DNA of 64,000 bases from Scylla paramamosain (Eukaryota > Arthropoda > Malacostraca > Decapoda > Portunidae), in the NCBI RefSeq assembly GCF_035594125.1, contig NC_087167.1:2651001-2715000 (forward strand). Direction: 5' to 3'. Shown here piece after piece: positions 10,994 through 23,440 of the stretch. The translations under genes and the position numbers were made by a program. The first letter of the stretch is position 1, and each line of letters begins with the position of its first letter. Under the pieces are notes generated by a model. The model had not been told where the DNA came from, did not search any database, and saw only the letters and a program-made list of their open reading frames with translations.

Positions 10994-11240
10994 ATAGTGA
11001 GAACAGGAGAGTTTCATAATCTCAGACTACGTATGTTGGAGATCAATTACCTGTATACTTTAGATCTTCAGGATTTTTTATTTATTTTTAGTTTAATATA
11101 GCGGGAACGGAATGGTTTCACAGTGTTTCACTACGTACGTTAGAGACAAGTCACCTATATACTTTACATATCCATCAGTTTCTATTTTTTTTTTTTTTTT
11201 TTTTTCTAGTTTGATATAGCGAGAAGGGTTTCATGATTGT
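10994..11240 (+). repeat. Diverged tandem repeat, period about 104-118
   Basis: Copies start at 10994, 11098 and 11216 with ATAGYGRGAA. The first two share GTTTCA, CTACGTA(T/C)GTT, GAGA(T/C)(C/A)A, ACCT(G/A)TATACTTTA and TTTAGTTT(A/G)ATATAGCG in order. The second copy carries an expanded T run (11185-11205). The third is a short partial copy. Confidence 0.85.
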
Positions 11241-12850
11241 ATACCTGAAAACCCACGAATACTGCCTCAGAAGTTTCTTGCCATGTTTCTCTAACTTCGC
11301 TGACTGTAAATCTAATGCAAGACTTCTCTTTTTATGCAATTCAAAGCACGTATATGTAATAACAGGTTTTCCTTATTTAGCCAACCCCTTTTAGATTGCT
11401 AGTTGAAATACAAATAATAAGAAATCGGTTGAAAAAAATTGACTCCGTGAGGCTAAACTGCTTTTTTTTTTTCTTCTTCTTCTTCTTTTTTACGGTATAC
11501 ATGTTGAAAGTGATTCTAGGGCGACCAACCGGTAACTGGGACCGGGAAGGGTTTGACTGGACCCGTTATGATAGAGGGTCTGCTGCCTCTCCTAGTTGCA
11601 CCCGCCTGTCCGCCGCCTCCCCCAGCCGCCTGCACCCTGTCCGGGGCTCCCCACCACACCCATCTCCCTCATCCGTCACAGCGCCCTTACCCTTCCACAT
11701 CTGCCCCTCTGTGGTGGCCCAGATACTTTATTTTGTTAACTTTATCGGCCTATCTGAGCTCGGCCCCTCCCCGGCCAAGGCTTCCCGGGACGCTTGCCCA
11801 CGCGTCTGAGTGTTCCGATGCGGTCCACGGCATAAAGGTCACAGGTTCGACAGTTGCTTTGCAATAATCCAGAATTATGTCCCTCCTTCACTGGCTATCT
11901 TAAATTTTTTGGCGACTTAATGTACGTGGGTCCAATTCTCTCGGTCTTAAAATGGTTTTTAATCAATACTAAAGCTGTTAACGAAAGATATAACTGTTCT
12001 GTTTACTTCGCGGACAGCCTTGAGGTGTGGACGTTTAGAAAGATTGAGAAGCAAAGTGAAACTCAGTGCTAAAGATTTTCTTGCTGGCGAGTGTGTTTAT
12101 GAGTGTTGGTGTTGTGTACCAAGACTGACCCGACCCTCCGCCTCCCTGCTGGGCCTGGCAGGTCACCAACCCGGATCGCTTCGAGAAATCACCAGCATGT
12201 ACTGCTTGTGACACGATGTTATTTCTTCCTTCAATCAGCACTATGATTGTTTTCCTCGTGTGCGGCCAACCGGTCCTACTGTGTGAGGCCGGTCTGCAGT
12301 CCCCGCCCTCCACACCGACACCCACGCCCGCCCGCCCTGCCTGCCCCATTAGTAAAGGTCGCAGCGGTGTAATGGCATGTTCCTTCCTCGCTCTGGTGTT
12401 AAAGGGATTTGCCTGTCGCTCCGAGACGAAAGGCTTTTCGATTGAAAAGTCTTAGAAATATGTATATATGAGTAAGGCAAGAATTCGTATTCATTGACAT
12501 AATACCGAAGCTCACGGCAGTAAAATATTATGGGATCAGTCTGCTTTTGACTGAGTCTCAGCTCCGGGTCACTGATCGTGGACTTATACGTGAATGATGA
12601 AGAAAATCCTTCGCAATAGTTCGAAGGAGTTAGGGGAGCATTTTTCGACGCCCCGGGACTTCTTCATAAAGCTGGTTTTTGTGCCTCAGCAGGGTTAGTC
12701 CCTCCCTGGCTTGCTTGTAAATCTTCATCACTACCCTGGATCCCCAGCCCACACCCTCTCCTTCCTCGACATCGCACTTCAGAAGTGCTTCATTGCTTAG
12801 GAAAAACACTGAGTGATGTTGTCTGTGAGAAACTCGTAAAATTTTCTAAC
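11241..12850. other. Non-coding or unassigned DNA
   Basis: A/T-rich to 11520 with a TTC run at 11471-11490, then C-rich to about 11810, then mixed. Open frames over 11553-11867 and 12020-12211 are Pro- and Cys-rich without splice support. Nothing is recognised. Confidence 0.55.
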
Positions 12851-12991
12851 CTGTCGAGCGGGGTTGTCTGCAGAGGTGCACTGAGCCATCTGTATTATGT
12901 TCCTGGCCCTGGAGCTACGGCCGCTGGCGGCTGCCCCACATTGCCAGGCCTTGTATAGCCCACCGCGATGTTCGGAGTAACACAATAGCAT
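12851..12991 (-). CDS. Possible first coding exon, unrecognised
   Basis: The ATG at 12991-12989 opens 47 codons that run in phase 0 to a good donor (CGACAG|GTTAGA). The product starts MLLCYSEHRGGLYKAWQCG and ends SADNPARQ. Codon use looks coding-like. The start context is weak, and an overlapping ATG five bases upstream opens a different frame. No promoter or family was recognised. Confidence 0.2.
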
Positions 12992-14146
12992 TTGCCATTT
13001 GCGTCTGTTACGCTATGTGCACTCCAAGAACGCTGCCGCACTTACCATGTTTAACTGTACGTGATGAGAGAAGTAAGCTCAGTGGATGAGACGACGGTGT
13101 GGTTATCATGAGATCGGCCTTTGTGTCACACTTCATCAGCTCCTTTTAAGCCATAAACGTATTATCTCTGCCTACGACTGGAATTCAGATTAGCTGGAGT
13201 ACCAGAGAGTAACAGGTGCTGTCAACAGGTACCGCTGTACATAAACACACTGGTGCACGCACTATCACAAGTCACAAAGTCACGCCTGAGCACCATGTAT
13301 CACCCTGATGGTGTACACACGTGGCTTAATGTCAGAAGGGTGGGTATTAATCTTTAAGATATCGTGCAGTAAGCGCCATCGTGCTCCATTTAAGGCCAAA
13401 TGGAAGCATGTTTTGTCCCTCGTTACGGGTCGTGCGTAGCAGTGCTGGCGAGGGGTGGCAGCACTCAGCACACCTTTGATCTCCGTGTCAGGCTACTCCG
13501 TTTTCTGGTTCGTGCCGAAATTACTCCCTCATTTTGCTGCAGAATGGCTTGACCTTCCGCATATGAGTGTTAAACGGCTCAGGAAGATACAGTGCATGAT
13601 ATAGTGAAATATTTCTTGCCTCAGCGCCATCAACCACACACATACATATTTGTAAGAAAATGGAGGTGTGCAGTACAACAATTACCTTTATCTTACAGGA
13701 ATATATGTATGCATTTTGAGCACAAGGACTTGTTGCGTCACGGAGTTGAGGCGTGTGAGTTATAACAAGGAAGGCATACGCGGGGAAACAGAGACGTTTT
13801 CCAAAGATACATTATGGCAAGTGTGTGACTTCTGGAAACTGAGGTAAACACATAGTTCGTTGTGACCTCCGTTGACTTACTGAGCCGAAGACTGTGATTT
13901 AAACGTGAGCTGAAAGAATGGTACGCGAGTTGGGAACAGTTGAAGTAGTGATTTAAAGCTTTCGAAAGAGAAGGTACTACATATAAACACTGGAGGAATG
14001 GAAGATAGCTACGATCACTCACAATAATACAGCTCTCAGTCTGTTGTATTCCTTATGATATATGAGCGATGTAGTATTATAAAACATAAACATATGATAG
14101 TAAGCATATTGCAAAAGGCAAGTTGACCAACGTAAGGCAGCTCAGA

Positions 14147-14152
<6 letters not shown>
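12992..14152. other. Unique-looking DNA without SSRs
   Basis: More than 1.1 kb free of microsatellites, skew or recognisable genes. Short open frames at 13280-13471 and 13738-14022 have no splice or start support. Confidence 0.55.

Positions 14153-14243
<91 letters not shown>
14153..14243. repeat. (CT)n microsatellite
   Basis: Perfect CT array of 91 bases. Confidence 0.98.
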
Positions 14244-14245
<2 letters not shown>

Positions 14246-14460
14246 CGTCTTCGGTAACTAATTGGTCCTTAGCGATGCAGTTCGTCCTTTTCGAGTAAGA
14301 TCCTCCTCCCCGGGGCAGGAGTACCGCTGGGCGAGGCACCTTCCTTTGCCACCCGGGAGTTGTGAGTAAGCACCTCTCTCCAATGGTGGTGGTTATCTGG
14401 TAGGCCCCCGAGACCCATATCATTACCATGACGAACAGTTATGATGGGCGCGGCGCTCAC

Positions 14461-14523
14461 CTCGGCCAGAAAGCGGCGGCAGTGACCTGGGGGGGCCTGG
14501 CGACGAGGTGGGCAGGGCCGTCT
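14461..14523 (-). CDS. Possible exon end with a strong donor
   Basis: The minus-strand frame reads DGPAHLVARPPQVTAAAFWP and runs into a strong donor GAG|GTGAGC at 14460. The GC-rich codons look coding-like, but no acceptor or ATG was found within the frame, so the 5' limit given is arbitrary. The facing plus strand has another exon-like pocket (CCGGGGCAG|GAGTACCGC to GTGAGT at about 14351). Probably only one, or neither, is real. Confidence 0.13.
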
Positions 14524-15063
14524 TTTGATGTACGGTAGGGTTTGGTTATTTATGGACGTATATATATCAATTTATCCATTGATTTTATAGTTATTTATGC
14601 CCTTTTTGTTTTCCATCATAATCACTCTGTGGACTTTTCGTTTACTGTAAGATGATCGGTGGTTGATACATGAGTGTTGTATTCATTAGATGTGATATAT
14701 GGTGTGTGTTCAGTTAAGGTGGTGGGGAATCTGGTGATGCGACGAGGCCAAGACATCCTAGACCAGAGAGGGCACGCAAGTCAAAGCGAAACACGTCCTA
14801 CATTCCTTCAGCACGTGGGCGATGCTCAGTTTGCGTGTGCGGGCGAGATAAATTACCCACCATTTAGTAAACCTTATGGCTGGGCGTGAAGGCTTAGTTG
14901 TTTCTGTTCCTAATCTAATGGGTTACACTTTTCATCTTCCATTAGCGGACACACCTTGTCTTCATCTAATTACCCTGAGTTTCCTAGAGTGCGCTGGTGT
15001 TCAGAAATTTAAGGAATGAAGTGCTCGTAATATTGTTTGTAGTAGTGTTCAGTGTTTTGTATG

Positions 15064-15065
<2 letters not shown>

Positions 15066-15118
<53 letters not shown>
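15066..15118. repeat. (GT)n microsatellite
   Basis: Perfect GT array of 53 bases. Confidence 0.97.
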
Positions 15119-15119
<1 letters not shown>

Positions 15120-15581
15120 CTCACAGTGAAAGTCACGATGATAAACAGAGTTAACAAATCTCGCTGTATGTCGTAAGAGCGATGCTTCCCCTCCCCCCAG
15201 CCCCCAAGTTCCTCCTCTTTGTGGCGGAAGCTTTAGATAATTTGCCTTCGTTCTTCACTTACTCAATCCAGGTCGACCTCAGCCAAGGCCGTCCTTCGCC
15301 CCCTCCCCCTTCCCTTCTCTTTCTTCGATCTCTCTCTCTCTCTCTCTCTCCCTCTTGGCTCAAATCATGTCCTGCTTTCTAGGCAGATGCTTCTTTTCTC
15401 TCTTGGTACACTTCCTTTTTTTTTTTTTTTACCAATGAAAGCAAATAACTGTTACGGTGAAGTTGAATATACAAGTACGTTTATTCTGGTTTTATTTTCA
15501 GCAATGGCATAATGATAGTGCTTTTGATTTTATCTTATCATTTTTGTTCGATTATGAAGTGTTTAGGAATACTCATTTTTC

Positions 15582-15702
<121 letters not shown>

Positions 15703-15882
15703 AATGAACACAACTTTTTTCTTATACATATCGAAATTATTCAGACACTGCAATCGGTATTTCGTCGTTTAGATGACACAATATCAAGGAATCAGGATGC
15801 ATGTGTAGGTGATAACACATTCACACTTGCCGCCGACACCAGTGTGCGTGGCGGCGTGGCTGGTTGATGGCGAGGCGCTAGC

Positions 15883-17660
15883 GTGAGGCTGCGAGGCTGG
15901 CGGGCCGAGAGGAAATGCCCGCCTGGCATGTTGGGTCGCCTACAAACTGAGGGCAGGGAGCGACATCCTCTTGGTGGCCACAGGCTTTCTCTTCTCTTTT
16001 CCTGTCATTCAATCTGTATCAAGCAACATGGGTGCAAAACTCAACTTGCGGTGGTTGCTGCCTGGAAGCAATATAGTGGTACAGCAGATCATAAGATTTT
16101 TCACCCACTCATTACCTGGAGAAAGCCCGCAAGTGGTTTTTCAGTTTCCAACGCTTCGCAATGGGACGATTGTGGTCGAGTGATGGTTCTTGTGTGTTCC
16201 GCGGCTTGGGGGACGAAACAAAAGAGCGGGGTCAATCTCGTTTCTTTCCCTTTGTATTTTCCCGATGAGTTATATCATGAGGTTGGCGGCGTGTCATGGG
16301 GTGTGGAAATTCACAGCGAGGAAAATGGTGTGTTTTTGCCCCTCGTGATGGAGGAGCGAAGATCAGGTCGTTGTCGCTGTCCACTTCTTAATTGTGTGTG
16401 TGTGTGTGTGTGTGTATGTGCGTGCCCCATGGACAATGACCTCTGTTCGTGTCTGCTTGTTTTTCATCGTCATCATCTTGTTGTTACTGTTATTGGTAGT
16501 GGAGATGGTGGCAGTAGTGGTGGTGGTAGTGGTTCTTTCTCCTCCTCCTCCTCCTCCTCCTCCTCCTCCTCCTCCTCTTCTCAAATTACACGTATGAACA
16601 TTATCACCTGTTTTTTTTTATGCTGCATTTTTCTGACTATTTCTTGCCGTAAATTCTTTGCCTGTTAATCATTTCCGGCTCATTGTTCCGGTTCACCTGC
16701 TGAGGGGACCCGTAGTACACCTGTCCGTTCGTTCGATCGAGCGTGGTAATCAGACCGTAGTTATTTTTTTTTCTGCATTTCCTCCCTTCCTCGCCTTGTA
16801 TATTCCTTTGTTTCTTCTATTTGTATTCTATTCATCATTTTGTACCTTTCTTCTATCCATAGGAAAATAATGACATAAGGAAAGGTACAAAAAGCCAGTA
16901 GGCCTACATGTGGCAGTCCTTCAATATGATATACCTAACCCTATCATCTTTTTTTCATCCATTACCTTCTCCCAGTTATTCTTATTTCACTCATACCCAT
17001 TTCTTTTCCTCTCTTCCTCTTCCTCTTGTCCTTAAGTATTTATTTTCTTAAGTCTTCTATTAGCCATTCCTGTTACCATTATGTGCACTTCTTTTCCTTT
17101 CTTCCTCTTCCTCTTGTCCTCACGTGTATTTTTTTTCTCTCTCTCTCTCTCCAGCGTGTTTCTCAGCTCCTCCCATACGTCTTCTTCCCCCTCAATGGCA
17201 GTCAGCGTCCACTTTCCACTCATATATTTCCCTCTTAACTGCATCTGCCGTCTAATAACTCACCCCGTTCCGTATATCACCGCCTGCCATTTATGCACCT
17301 CACTTTGTCCGCTACCCTGTACATCACTCCTCCCCAGGCCGCCCCATACACCATATGCTGCCGCCCCTTGCTGTGTCCCCAATACTGGCGCGGTATCTTC
17401 TAACCCTGCGTCTCATCGCCCTCTCACAAGCCCATACACGGCTGTAGCCTCTCGCCCCCACGGCAATCCGACTTTCCCCGTCTGCGGCAGGCGGTCTAAA
17501 TGCTCCTCGTCACCCGTGGTGTAGCAGGACCTCGTAAGAGTCAGACCCGCAGGCCTGTTTACGACGCATTGTACCGTCTGTGAGGCTGGCACGATGTGAG
17601 AAAATCAAGGGTAAATGAGATAACCTGGTTGGCTGAGGATCGTACGATTGTCAGGGGCCT
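15883..17660. other. Mixed unassigned DNA and pyrimidine-rich tract
   Basis: The 261-codon plus frame at 15883-16668 starts with GTG, not ATG, and ends in a TG array and a CTC array (16540-16577), so it is not accepted as a gene. From about 16760 to 17500 the plus strand is C/T-rich. A GT array lies at 16393-16415 and another at 17661-17690. Confidence 0.6.
16540..16577. repeat. (CTC)n trinucleotide repeat
   Basis: Near-perfect CTC array after a GGTGGT-rich stretch. Confidence 0.95.
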
Positions 17661-17812
17661 GTGTGTATGTGTGTGTGTGTGTGTGTGTGTTCCGCCGGAA
17701 TGGTATGGGCGCGAACCGTGGAGGACAAGGGAACCACTGGAAGGAAGGAATGTTTCCTGAAATGAATGTCCGATAACTCGTTTCTAGGACGAAGATAAGG
17801 TGACTTTCCACC

Positions 17813-17816
17813 GTGT

Positions 17817-17884
<68 letters not shown>
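17813..17884. repeat. (GT)n microsatellite, imperfect
   Basis: GT array with ATG and GAG interruptions. Confidence 0.96.
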
Positions 17885-17886
<2 letters not shown>

Positions 17887-17955
17887 ACTTAATAATAGTG
17901 CATTAGGGTCTAAGTTACACGCTTCTGGCCTTGTCTCCTTTCCTATATTTACCTA

Positions 17956-17956
<1 letters not shown>

Positions 17957-18005
<49 letters not shown>
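17957..18005. repeat. (TG)n microsatellite
   Basis: Perfect TG array, the second within 150 bases. Confidence 0.97.
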
Positions 18006-18008
<3 letters not shown>

Positions 18009-18166
18009 TGTGTGCGGACGCCGGAACACGTGGGTAAAATATTTAGAAAGAAGAAAGTAAATGTCAGTCTATTTACACGGCAAACAATTGGCTGTTGGCG
18101 TACCAGATCACCTCCTCCAGCTTCCTGCGCGACTCCCGCCTCTCGTCATGCCTTTCAGACTGTCCT

Positions 18167-18170
<4 letters not shown>

Positions 18171-18258
<88 letters not shown>
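18171..18258. repeat. (TC)44 microsatellite
   Basis: Perfect TC array of 88 bases. Confidence 0.98.
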
Positions 18259-18264
<6 letters not shown>

Positions 18265-18965
18265 CCTGGAACTTAATTCTTGTCATCACCATAACTTTCA
18301 CCGCCTTCCTCCCACGTGTCCCTTATTCCCTATTCCTGTGTCCTCTTTTCTCATCTGGTATCTTCATTCCTGACATCCTTATTTCCTGTGTGGGGTTGGC
18401 TTTTTTTTTTTTTTTTGTGTGTGTGTGTGTCTTCTTAATTCGCTTCTCCTTGGTATTTTCATCTTTATTTCCCTGTATCTGTAACTGTATCTTTGTTTCC
18501 CTTGCGGTTTTTATTTATTTTTTTTCCTCCAACAAGAATTTCCTCTAATTTTGTGTATCTTTTTGTGTCGGTTTTTAGTTGCTATTAAGAAGATCCTTCC
18601 CTTCTCACGTGTCTGTTCCTTTGTGTCTATCGTTGTTGTGAATATTTTTTTTTTTTTTGCTGTTGTTTTCGTCTATTGTGAATTAATTTATGAATGTTTG
18701 ATCATACGTATTGTTGCCTTTATATCTGTCTCATCTTTTTTTTTTTTTTTTTGTACCTTTATATTTTCCTCGTCTTACTTTTACCTTCTCTTCTTTTTCC
18801 TCCTCCTCTTCCATCATTAGGTTCCCTTCCCTATCATACCTACCTATCATTTTATTCTCTTCCCTTTTCTTTCCCCCCCTTATTTTTACACAACCTTCAT
18901 CCCTTCCCATTTACTACCTATCATTATTTTCCCTCCTGGTCTTCCTCTTCCTCCTCCTCTTACCT
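18259..18965. other. Long pyrimidine-rich tract
   Basis: About 700 bases of T/C-dominated plus strand with several T runs (18401-18416, 18646-18658, 18738-18752). No gene. Frames here are Phe/Leu/Ser-rich translations of the skew. Confidence 0.75.
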
Positions 18966-19021
<56 letters not shown>

Positions 19022-19060
19022 GCTGCTGCTACTGCTACTACTACTACTACTACTACTACC
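18966..19060. repeat. (CTA)n trinucleotide repeat
   Basis: CTA/TAC array with an internal (TGC)3-4 variant block. Confidence 0.96.
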
Positions 19061-19504
19061 ACTATCCTGCTCTGTCTTTCGTAGTTTCCCTGTAGCAATA
19101 GTTGAGCAGAAACCCCTCGAAGTAAACCAGCATATCTACATATTTATTCTTTTATATTCCTCCTCCTCCTCCTTGTTCACCCTTTCACGTCTCACGTTAG
19201 ATTAGACAGTGTAGTTTATTATAATCTCCTAAGGGTGACATTTCTGCTGCAGTTTGTTCTTTCTTTATGTACTAAGCCTATATTTTGATGTCTTGGCTGC
19301 GTGTCTGAGAGGCGAGTGACAGCGGCGGTGGATGTGTTTCCGTGCTGTTGTGACGAGCCTGTGGGTATTGTTAAGGCTTGTTTTCCCATCCCTACACACC
19401 ACCCCCGCCACCTGCCGCCATCCTCACCGCACTCTTCCCGTCTGGAGTGCAGGGAAGGGGTGACTCGTTTGCTCTTGTGTTATGAGTTGTTTTGGTGTTG
19501 AGCA

Positions 19505-19600
19505 GGTAGACAGATAGATGGGAAAGTAGATAGATAGATAGTAGATAAGTAGATAGATGGATAGGTAGAGAGATAGAGAGATAGATACGTAGATGTTTAT
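19505..19600 (+). repeat. Degenerate GATA tetranucleotide repeat
   Basis: AGATAGAT units with GGAT, AGTA and GAGA variants. Related GATA-like DNA recurs at 59660-60170. Confidence 0.8.
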
Positions 19601-20466
19601 AGATTACATTTTACACATATGATACCTAAATGATTAAAATATAAAAGAAATGCTATCAAGATATATTAATACAAAAGCTGCAATCCACGCGTGAATACCA
19701 ACCAGACTTAACATGCATGCAGAAAAAAAGAAGCACACACTCATACAGATATACACACCATTCTAACTTAAATCATCAGTGATATAAAACAAGAAAGAAA
19801 AAAAAAAGAAAAAATGACACGTTAAGGTAAGAATATATAAGTAGCGGACATAGCATTTACGTAGTTAGCCTTGTTATGGTTCGCTATGTCATGGTATTCC
19901 GCCCCAGATTCATGGTTACTTGTTTCTTTTCAACTTAAGGCTTTGTTTCCGCACGCCTTTCCCTCGTCGCTCAGGTGGGAAAGTGAATTGTTCTCATAAG
20001 GGCTTGTTTTCCACCTCCCCAGCCTCCAGTTACTGCATACTGGAGCGTGTACTTGTTTAGTTGCGTGTACCTAACCTCTGCTCCACCCACACGGCCTCCT
20101 TCTCCTCTTCCTCCTGCTGCCACAATACCCGCTAACAATAGCATCATCCATCCAGTTAAGCTTTTCTTTGCACATTCCTCCTTTGTAATCCTCTCCCCCT
20201 CCCCCTTCCTCTCCTCCCACCGTGCCGCATCCTTACTCGTCTTCCCCAAGCCGGCTTACCCTACAAAGGTGCGCGATGCTCCCCTTGCCTCACTCCACAC
20301 CACACCAAGACGGCTAGCCAGGAAACAAGACCTCCTGCGTCCCACATTGCCTTCTCTGTCTGGTTTTCGCGTCGTGGATGTGCTGAGGCATCCTCTTTTA
20401 GCTAGCGAGAACCAGAGATCAAATGTGTTTTTTGCATGGTAACATCTGATGGTTGTGATAGTGGAT

Positions 20467-20468
<2 letters not shown>
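19601..20468. other. Unassigned DNA
   Basis: A/T-rich to about 19870, then C/T-rich to 20360. No gene supported. The frame at 20047-20442 is not flanked by convincing splice sites. Confidence 0.55.

Positions 20469-20539
<71 letters not shown>
20469..20539. repeat. (CT)n microsatellite
   Basis: Perfect CT array of 71 bases. Confidence 0.98.
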
Positions 20540-20541
<2 letters not shown>

Positions 20542-20800
20542 AACAGGAAAATGCGAAGAATATTTCGAACATTAAAAAGGTAAAGACTCACATTCTTCCC
20601 GCCATTCATTACCGCCACCTCCCAGCCATGCCACTTATTTGTTGATCAATCATGTGTATCGATGCATTACTCTTGCACACTCTGATATTCCCTGGCGGGG
20701 GTGGAGAGCTCTTTGTAGCGCGGGTCATTACGATACACTGGGCGCGGCGGAGGGGGAAAAAAACGCCGCTAATTAGCACTACCTTTAGTTACTTAGGAGG

Positions 20801-20802
<2 letters not shown>

Positions 20803-20887
<85 letters not shown>

Positions 20888-20895
20888 ACACACAC

Positions 20896-20935
<40 letters not shown>
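20803..20935. repeat. Compound (CA)n(GA)n microsatellite
   Basis: CA array with CATACA and AAACA interruptions, then (GA)n. Same order and strand as the array at 10352. Confidence 0.97.
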
Positions 20936-20938
<3 letters not shown>

Positions 20939-21054
20939 GGGGAAGAGGGTGAGGAAGTCAAGACTATAGCAAAAGAAAAAAAAAAAAATGTTCCTTGGCG
21001 CGGAAAGGATAATATATATGTCCTGCAGCGGCGCGTGACGTGAGGTTCCTTCAG

Positions 21055-21231
21055 CCGCGCCGCAATGAAGGGCCTTACTTCGTCCTGGCGCGAGGGGCGG
21101 ACTGCGAAAACATTTACAACCCCACCATCACCATGAGGCTGAGGGCGAGGGAGGCAGTGGTGGTGCTGCATTCACTAGCGCAACGTGTCGCCCCAAATTT
21201 GCATGTCTACCCTTTGTTGTTGGCTGGCTGA
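21055..21231 (+). CDS. Possible exon, unrecognised
   Basis: Follows the acceptor-like GGTTCCTTCAG and is open for 58 codons. It begins PRRNEGPYFVLARGADCE and continues NIYNPTITMRLRAREAVVVL. G/C-ending codons and a purine-any-pyrimidine pattern make it look coding. It ends at a TGA with no nearby AATAAA, and no good donor lies earlier. No family was recognised. Confidence 0.2.
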   Translation, partial: PRRNEGPYFVLARGADCENIYNPTITMRLRAREAVVVLHSLAQRVAPNLHVYPLLLAG

Positions 21232-21274
21232 GCGGAGATGTGCCAGGCTGAGTGGGAGGGAAGGAGGAGGAACG

Positions 21275-21520
21275 TTGGAATTCTCTGCCTGTTTTTGATT
21301 TACGTATTTCTGTGATTTTGACAACATGTCCTGATTACCTTGCCTAGCCTTCTATAAATTCAAAGATTTGGAACTTTCTGCCTGTTTGTGTTTTCGACTT
21401 GTTTATGACTTCGACAATCTTGAATTCACTGCCTTATTCTGTTTTCCACTTTCCTATGATGTCAACGATTTAAAACTTTCTGCCTGCGAGTAATTCACTT
21501 TTCCACCTTCCTGTGACCAG
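21275..21520 (+). repeat. Degenerate tandem repeat, four units of about 50 bases
   Basis: Units start at 21275, 21368, 21420 and 21470. The shared order is TTGRAWYT, (T)CTGCCT, TGTTTT or similar, CACTTT/GACTTG, CCTATGA/TTATGA and TCAACGATT/TCGACAATC. The first unit is followed by about 40 unrelated bases; the rest are adjacent. Confidence 0.85.
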
Positions 21521-22272
21521 CTATTCCGAGATTAGATTATCAGGAAACTCCTTGAACTTTTTTCATATTCTTTTCGGGAATGGTCAAAGCAGCAATTAGT
21601 CTTGATAACTTTTAATAGACCTTTTTTCCTACCTTCTTTATACACTGACTTCTTCACATGATAGTACAAAGCGGGGATAGATCTCTGTACATATAACCCC
21701 AAGACAACCTCCGGTATTGCCATGTGTCGCTCCCCTGGCGGGATGAAGATGTGCCCAGCTGAGTGAGGGCCGTGTGGTGACTTGCTGATGCAGTACGTGC
21801 GTGGGAGGGAGGCAGCGAGGTGTGGCGGATCGGGAGATAAATATTAATATCCTCGCGGCTCATTAAAGTTTTGGTCGCGTCATAAGCGGCGCGACTCCCG
21901 CCCACAGGCAGATACTGGCTGGACGTCCCCTGGAGTGTGACGTCAGCTGATCTAACACAGCACTCGCAAAGTTCGTTTCATTCACGCTTCCTTGGTGTTA
22001 TTGATGTATTTATGTTTCCATCACTGCCACCATCACCACCATCACCACTGCTACGCTATTTTATTTGCAGTACTTTTCTCTAAATCCTCCCTTTTTCTTT
22101 CATTTTTTTTCCCCTCATAAATTCATTCACCTCATTTTTCCTATTTTTTTCTAACTTCTCTTCCTCCTCCTCCTCCTCTTTTCTTTTCTTTTTCCATATT
22201 TCTTTACCTATGCAATCCTATTTCTCACAACAGGTGGTCCTTCTATTCGTCCTCCTCCTCCTCCTTCTCCAC

Positions 22273-22303
22273 CCCTCCTCCTCCTCCTCCTCCTCCTCCT
22301 CCT
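22273..22303. repeat. (CCT)n trinucleotide repeat
   Basis: CCT array within C/T-rich DNA. Confidence 0.93.
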
Positions 22304-22569
22304 GCGCCTCTTCCTCCCCCCTCCATCATTACCCTAGTGTCTGGCTGGGGGTGGCGTCAAGTTATGAAAAATTAACATACTGGCACTCGGTATCAATTAT
22401 CTGCTCGCCTCTCCCTATATGGGCGTAGGTGAAAAAAAATCAAGGCTAATTACAGTGATTAGGTGAGCAGCAGCGCCCGAGGGAGAAGGAGACCGCGTGA
22501 TTAACGAAGGGAGGAGGTGAGGGCATGTGTCCTACCCACGTCCCCTTCTCCTCTTGTCAAGCTGAAGAA

Positions 22570-22605
22570 GGAGGAGGAGGAGGAGGAGGAGGAGAAGGAG
22601 GAGGA
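22570..22605. repeat. (GGA)n trinucleotide repeat
   Basis: GGA array with two GAAGGA variants, in inverse orientation to the CCT arrays on both sides. Confidence 0.93.
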
Positions 22606-22810
22606 TGCCTAACTCCCAGCCCTTCTCTGCTTCTCTTGTAGTATGCTTTCTGCGTTCTTTTTCCTCCTCCTTCTCCTCCTCCTCCACCTCGTCTTTTTCT
22701 TCTCTCTCTTCCCCCTCCTCTTCTTTCTTATCTTGCTCCTCCCTTCGCCTGAAATGTATATAATCAATCAGTCAGTCAATGTACGGACTTATCTATTCTT
22801 CAGCTTTCCT

Positions 22811-22847
22811 TCTCCTCCTCCTCCTCCTCCTCCTCCTCCTCCTCCTC
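22811..22847. repeat. (CCT)n trinucleotide repeat
   Basis: Perfect CTC/CCT array. Further shorter CTC runs follow to about 22980. Confidence 0.95.
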
Positions 22848-23440
22848 TTGTCCTCGTCCTTTTCCTCTTCTTTCATTCTCGCTCTTCTCTTACTCAGGCT
22901 CTTGTCATCGTTCTCTTCCTCCCCCTCCTTCTCCTCCTCCTCCTCATTCACATTCTTCTTCTCATCCTCCTCCTCCTTTTCTCTCCATTCTGTAGTGTTG
23001 CGAAGAAATAGAAAGAAGAAAGTCGACAGTTTGTTTGTATGTTTGTGCGTGCTGAAACTAGTAAAATTCCCCGTCTCATTCATTAGTTTATTTATCTCTC
23101 CTTATATCGGGTCGTAAATACCTGGGCCTGTTATGGGATGAAAAGAAGTCTGGGTAGGTAATTGATCTGAATATTTATGTTAATTGAACTTTTCTTGCTA
23201 TTCGAGAGGCAGGCGTCTGTGGGGCTCTGGCTCTATCAGTAGACAAAGAAAAAAAATATAAAACAAGATAACTGTTCCCTTCTAACTGTTCCCGTGTTTT
23301 CCTGGGGGCAGTGAAGGGTGTAAGTAGGGGAAGGAAGGAGGCTATTTCGTGTGTCTGGAAATAGTAGCACAGATAGCACGACCCGCACCACCGCCACCCT
23401 CGCCGCCACCTGGCACTTATAGCGTTCACCTCCCGTAGAG

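Larger units (their letters stand above)
21521..23440. other. Skewed low-complexity DNA
   Basis: Pyrimidine-rich DNA at about 22080-22330, purine-rich at 22480-22610 and pyrimidine-rich again at 22620-22985, with CTC or GGA arrays in each. No gene supported. Confidence 0.65.

Noticed and set aside
15883..16668. 261-codon plus-strand frame, the longest here
   Set aside because: It starts with GTG, includes TG and CTC arrays, and no splice sites or domain support it.
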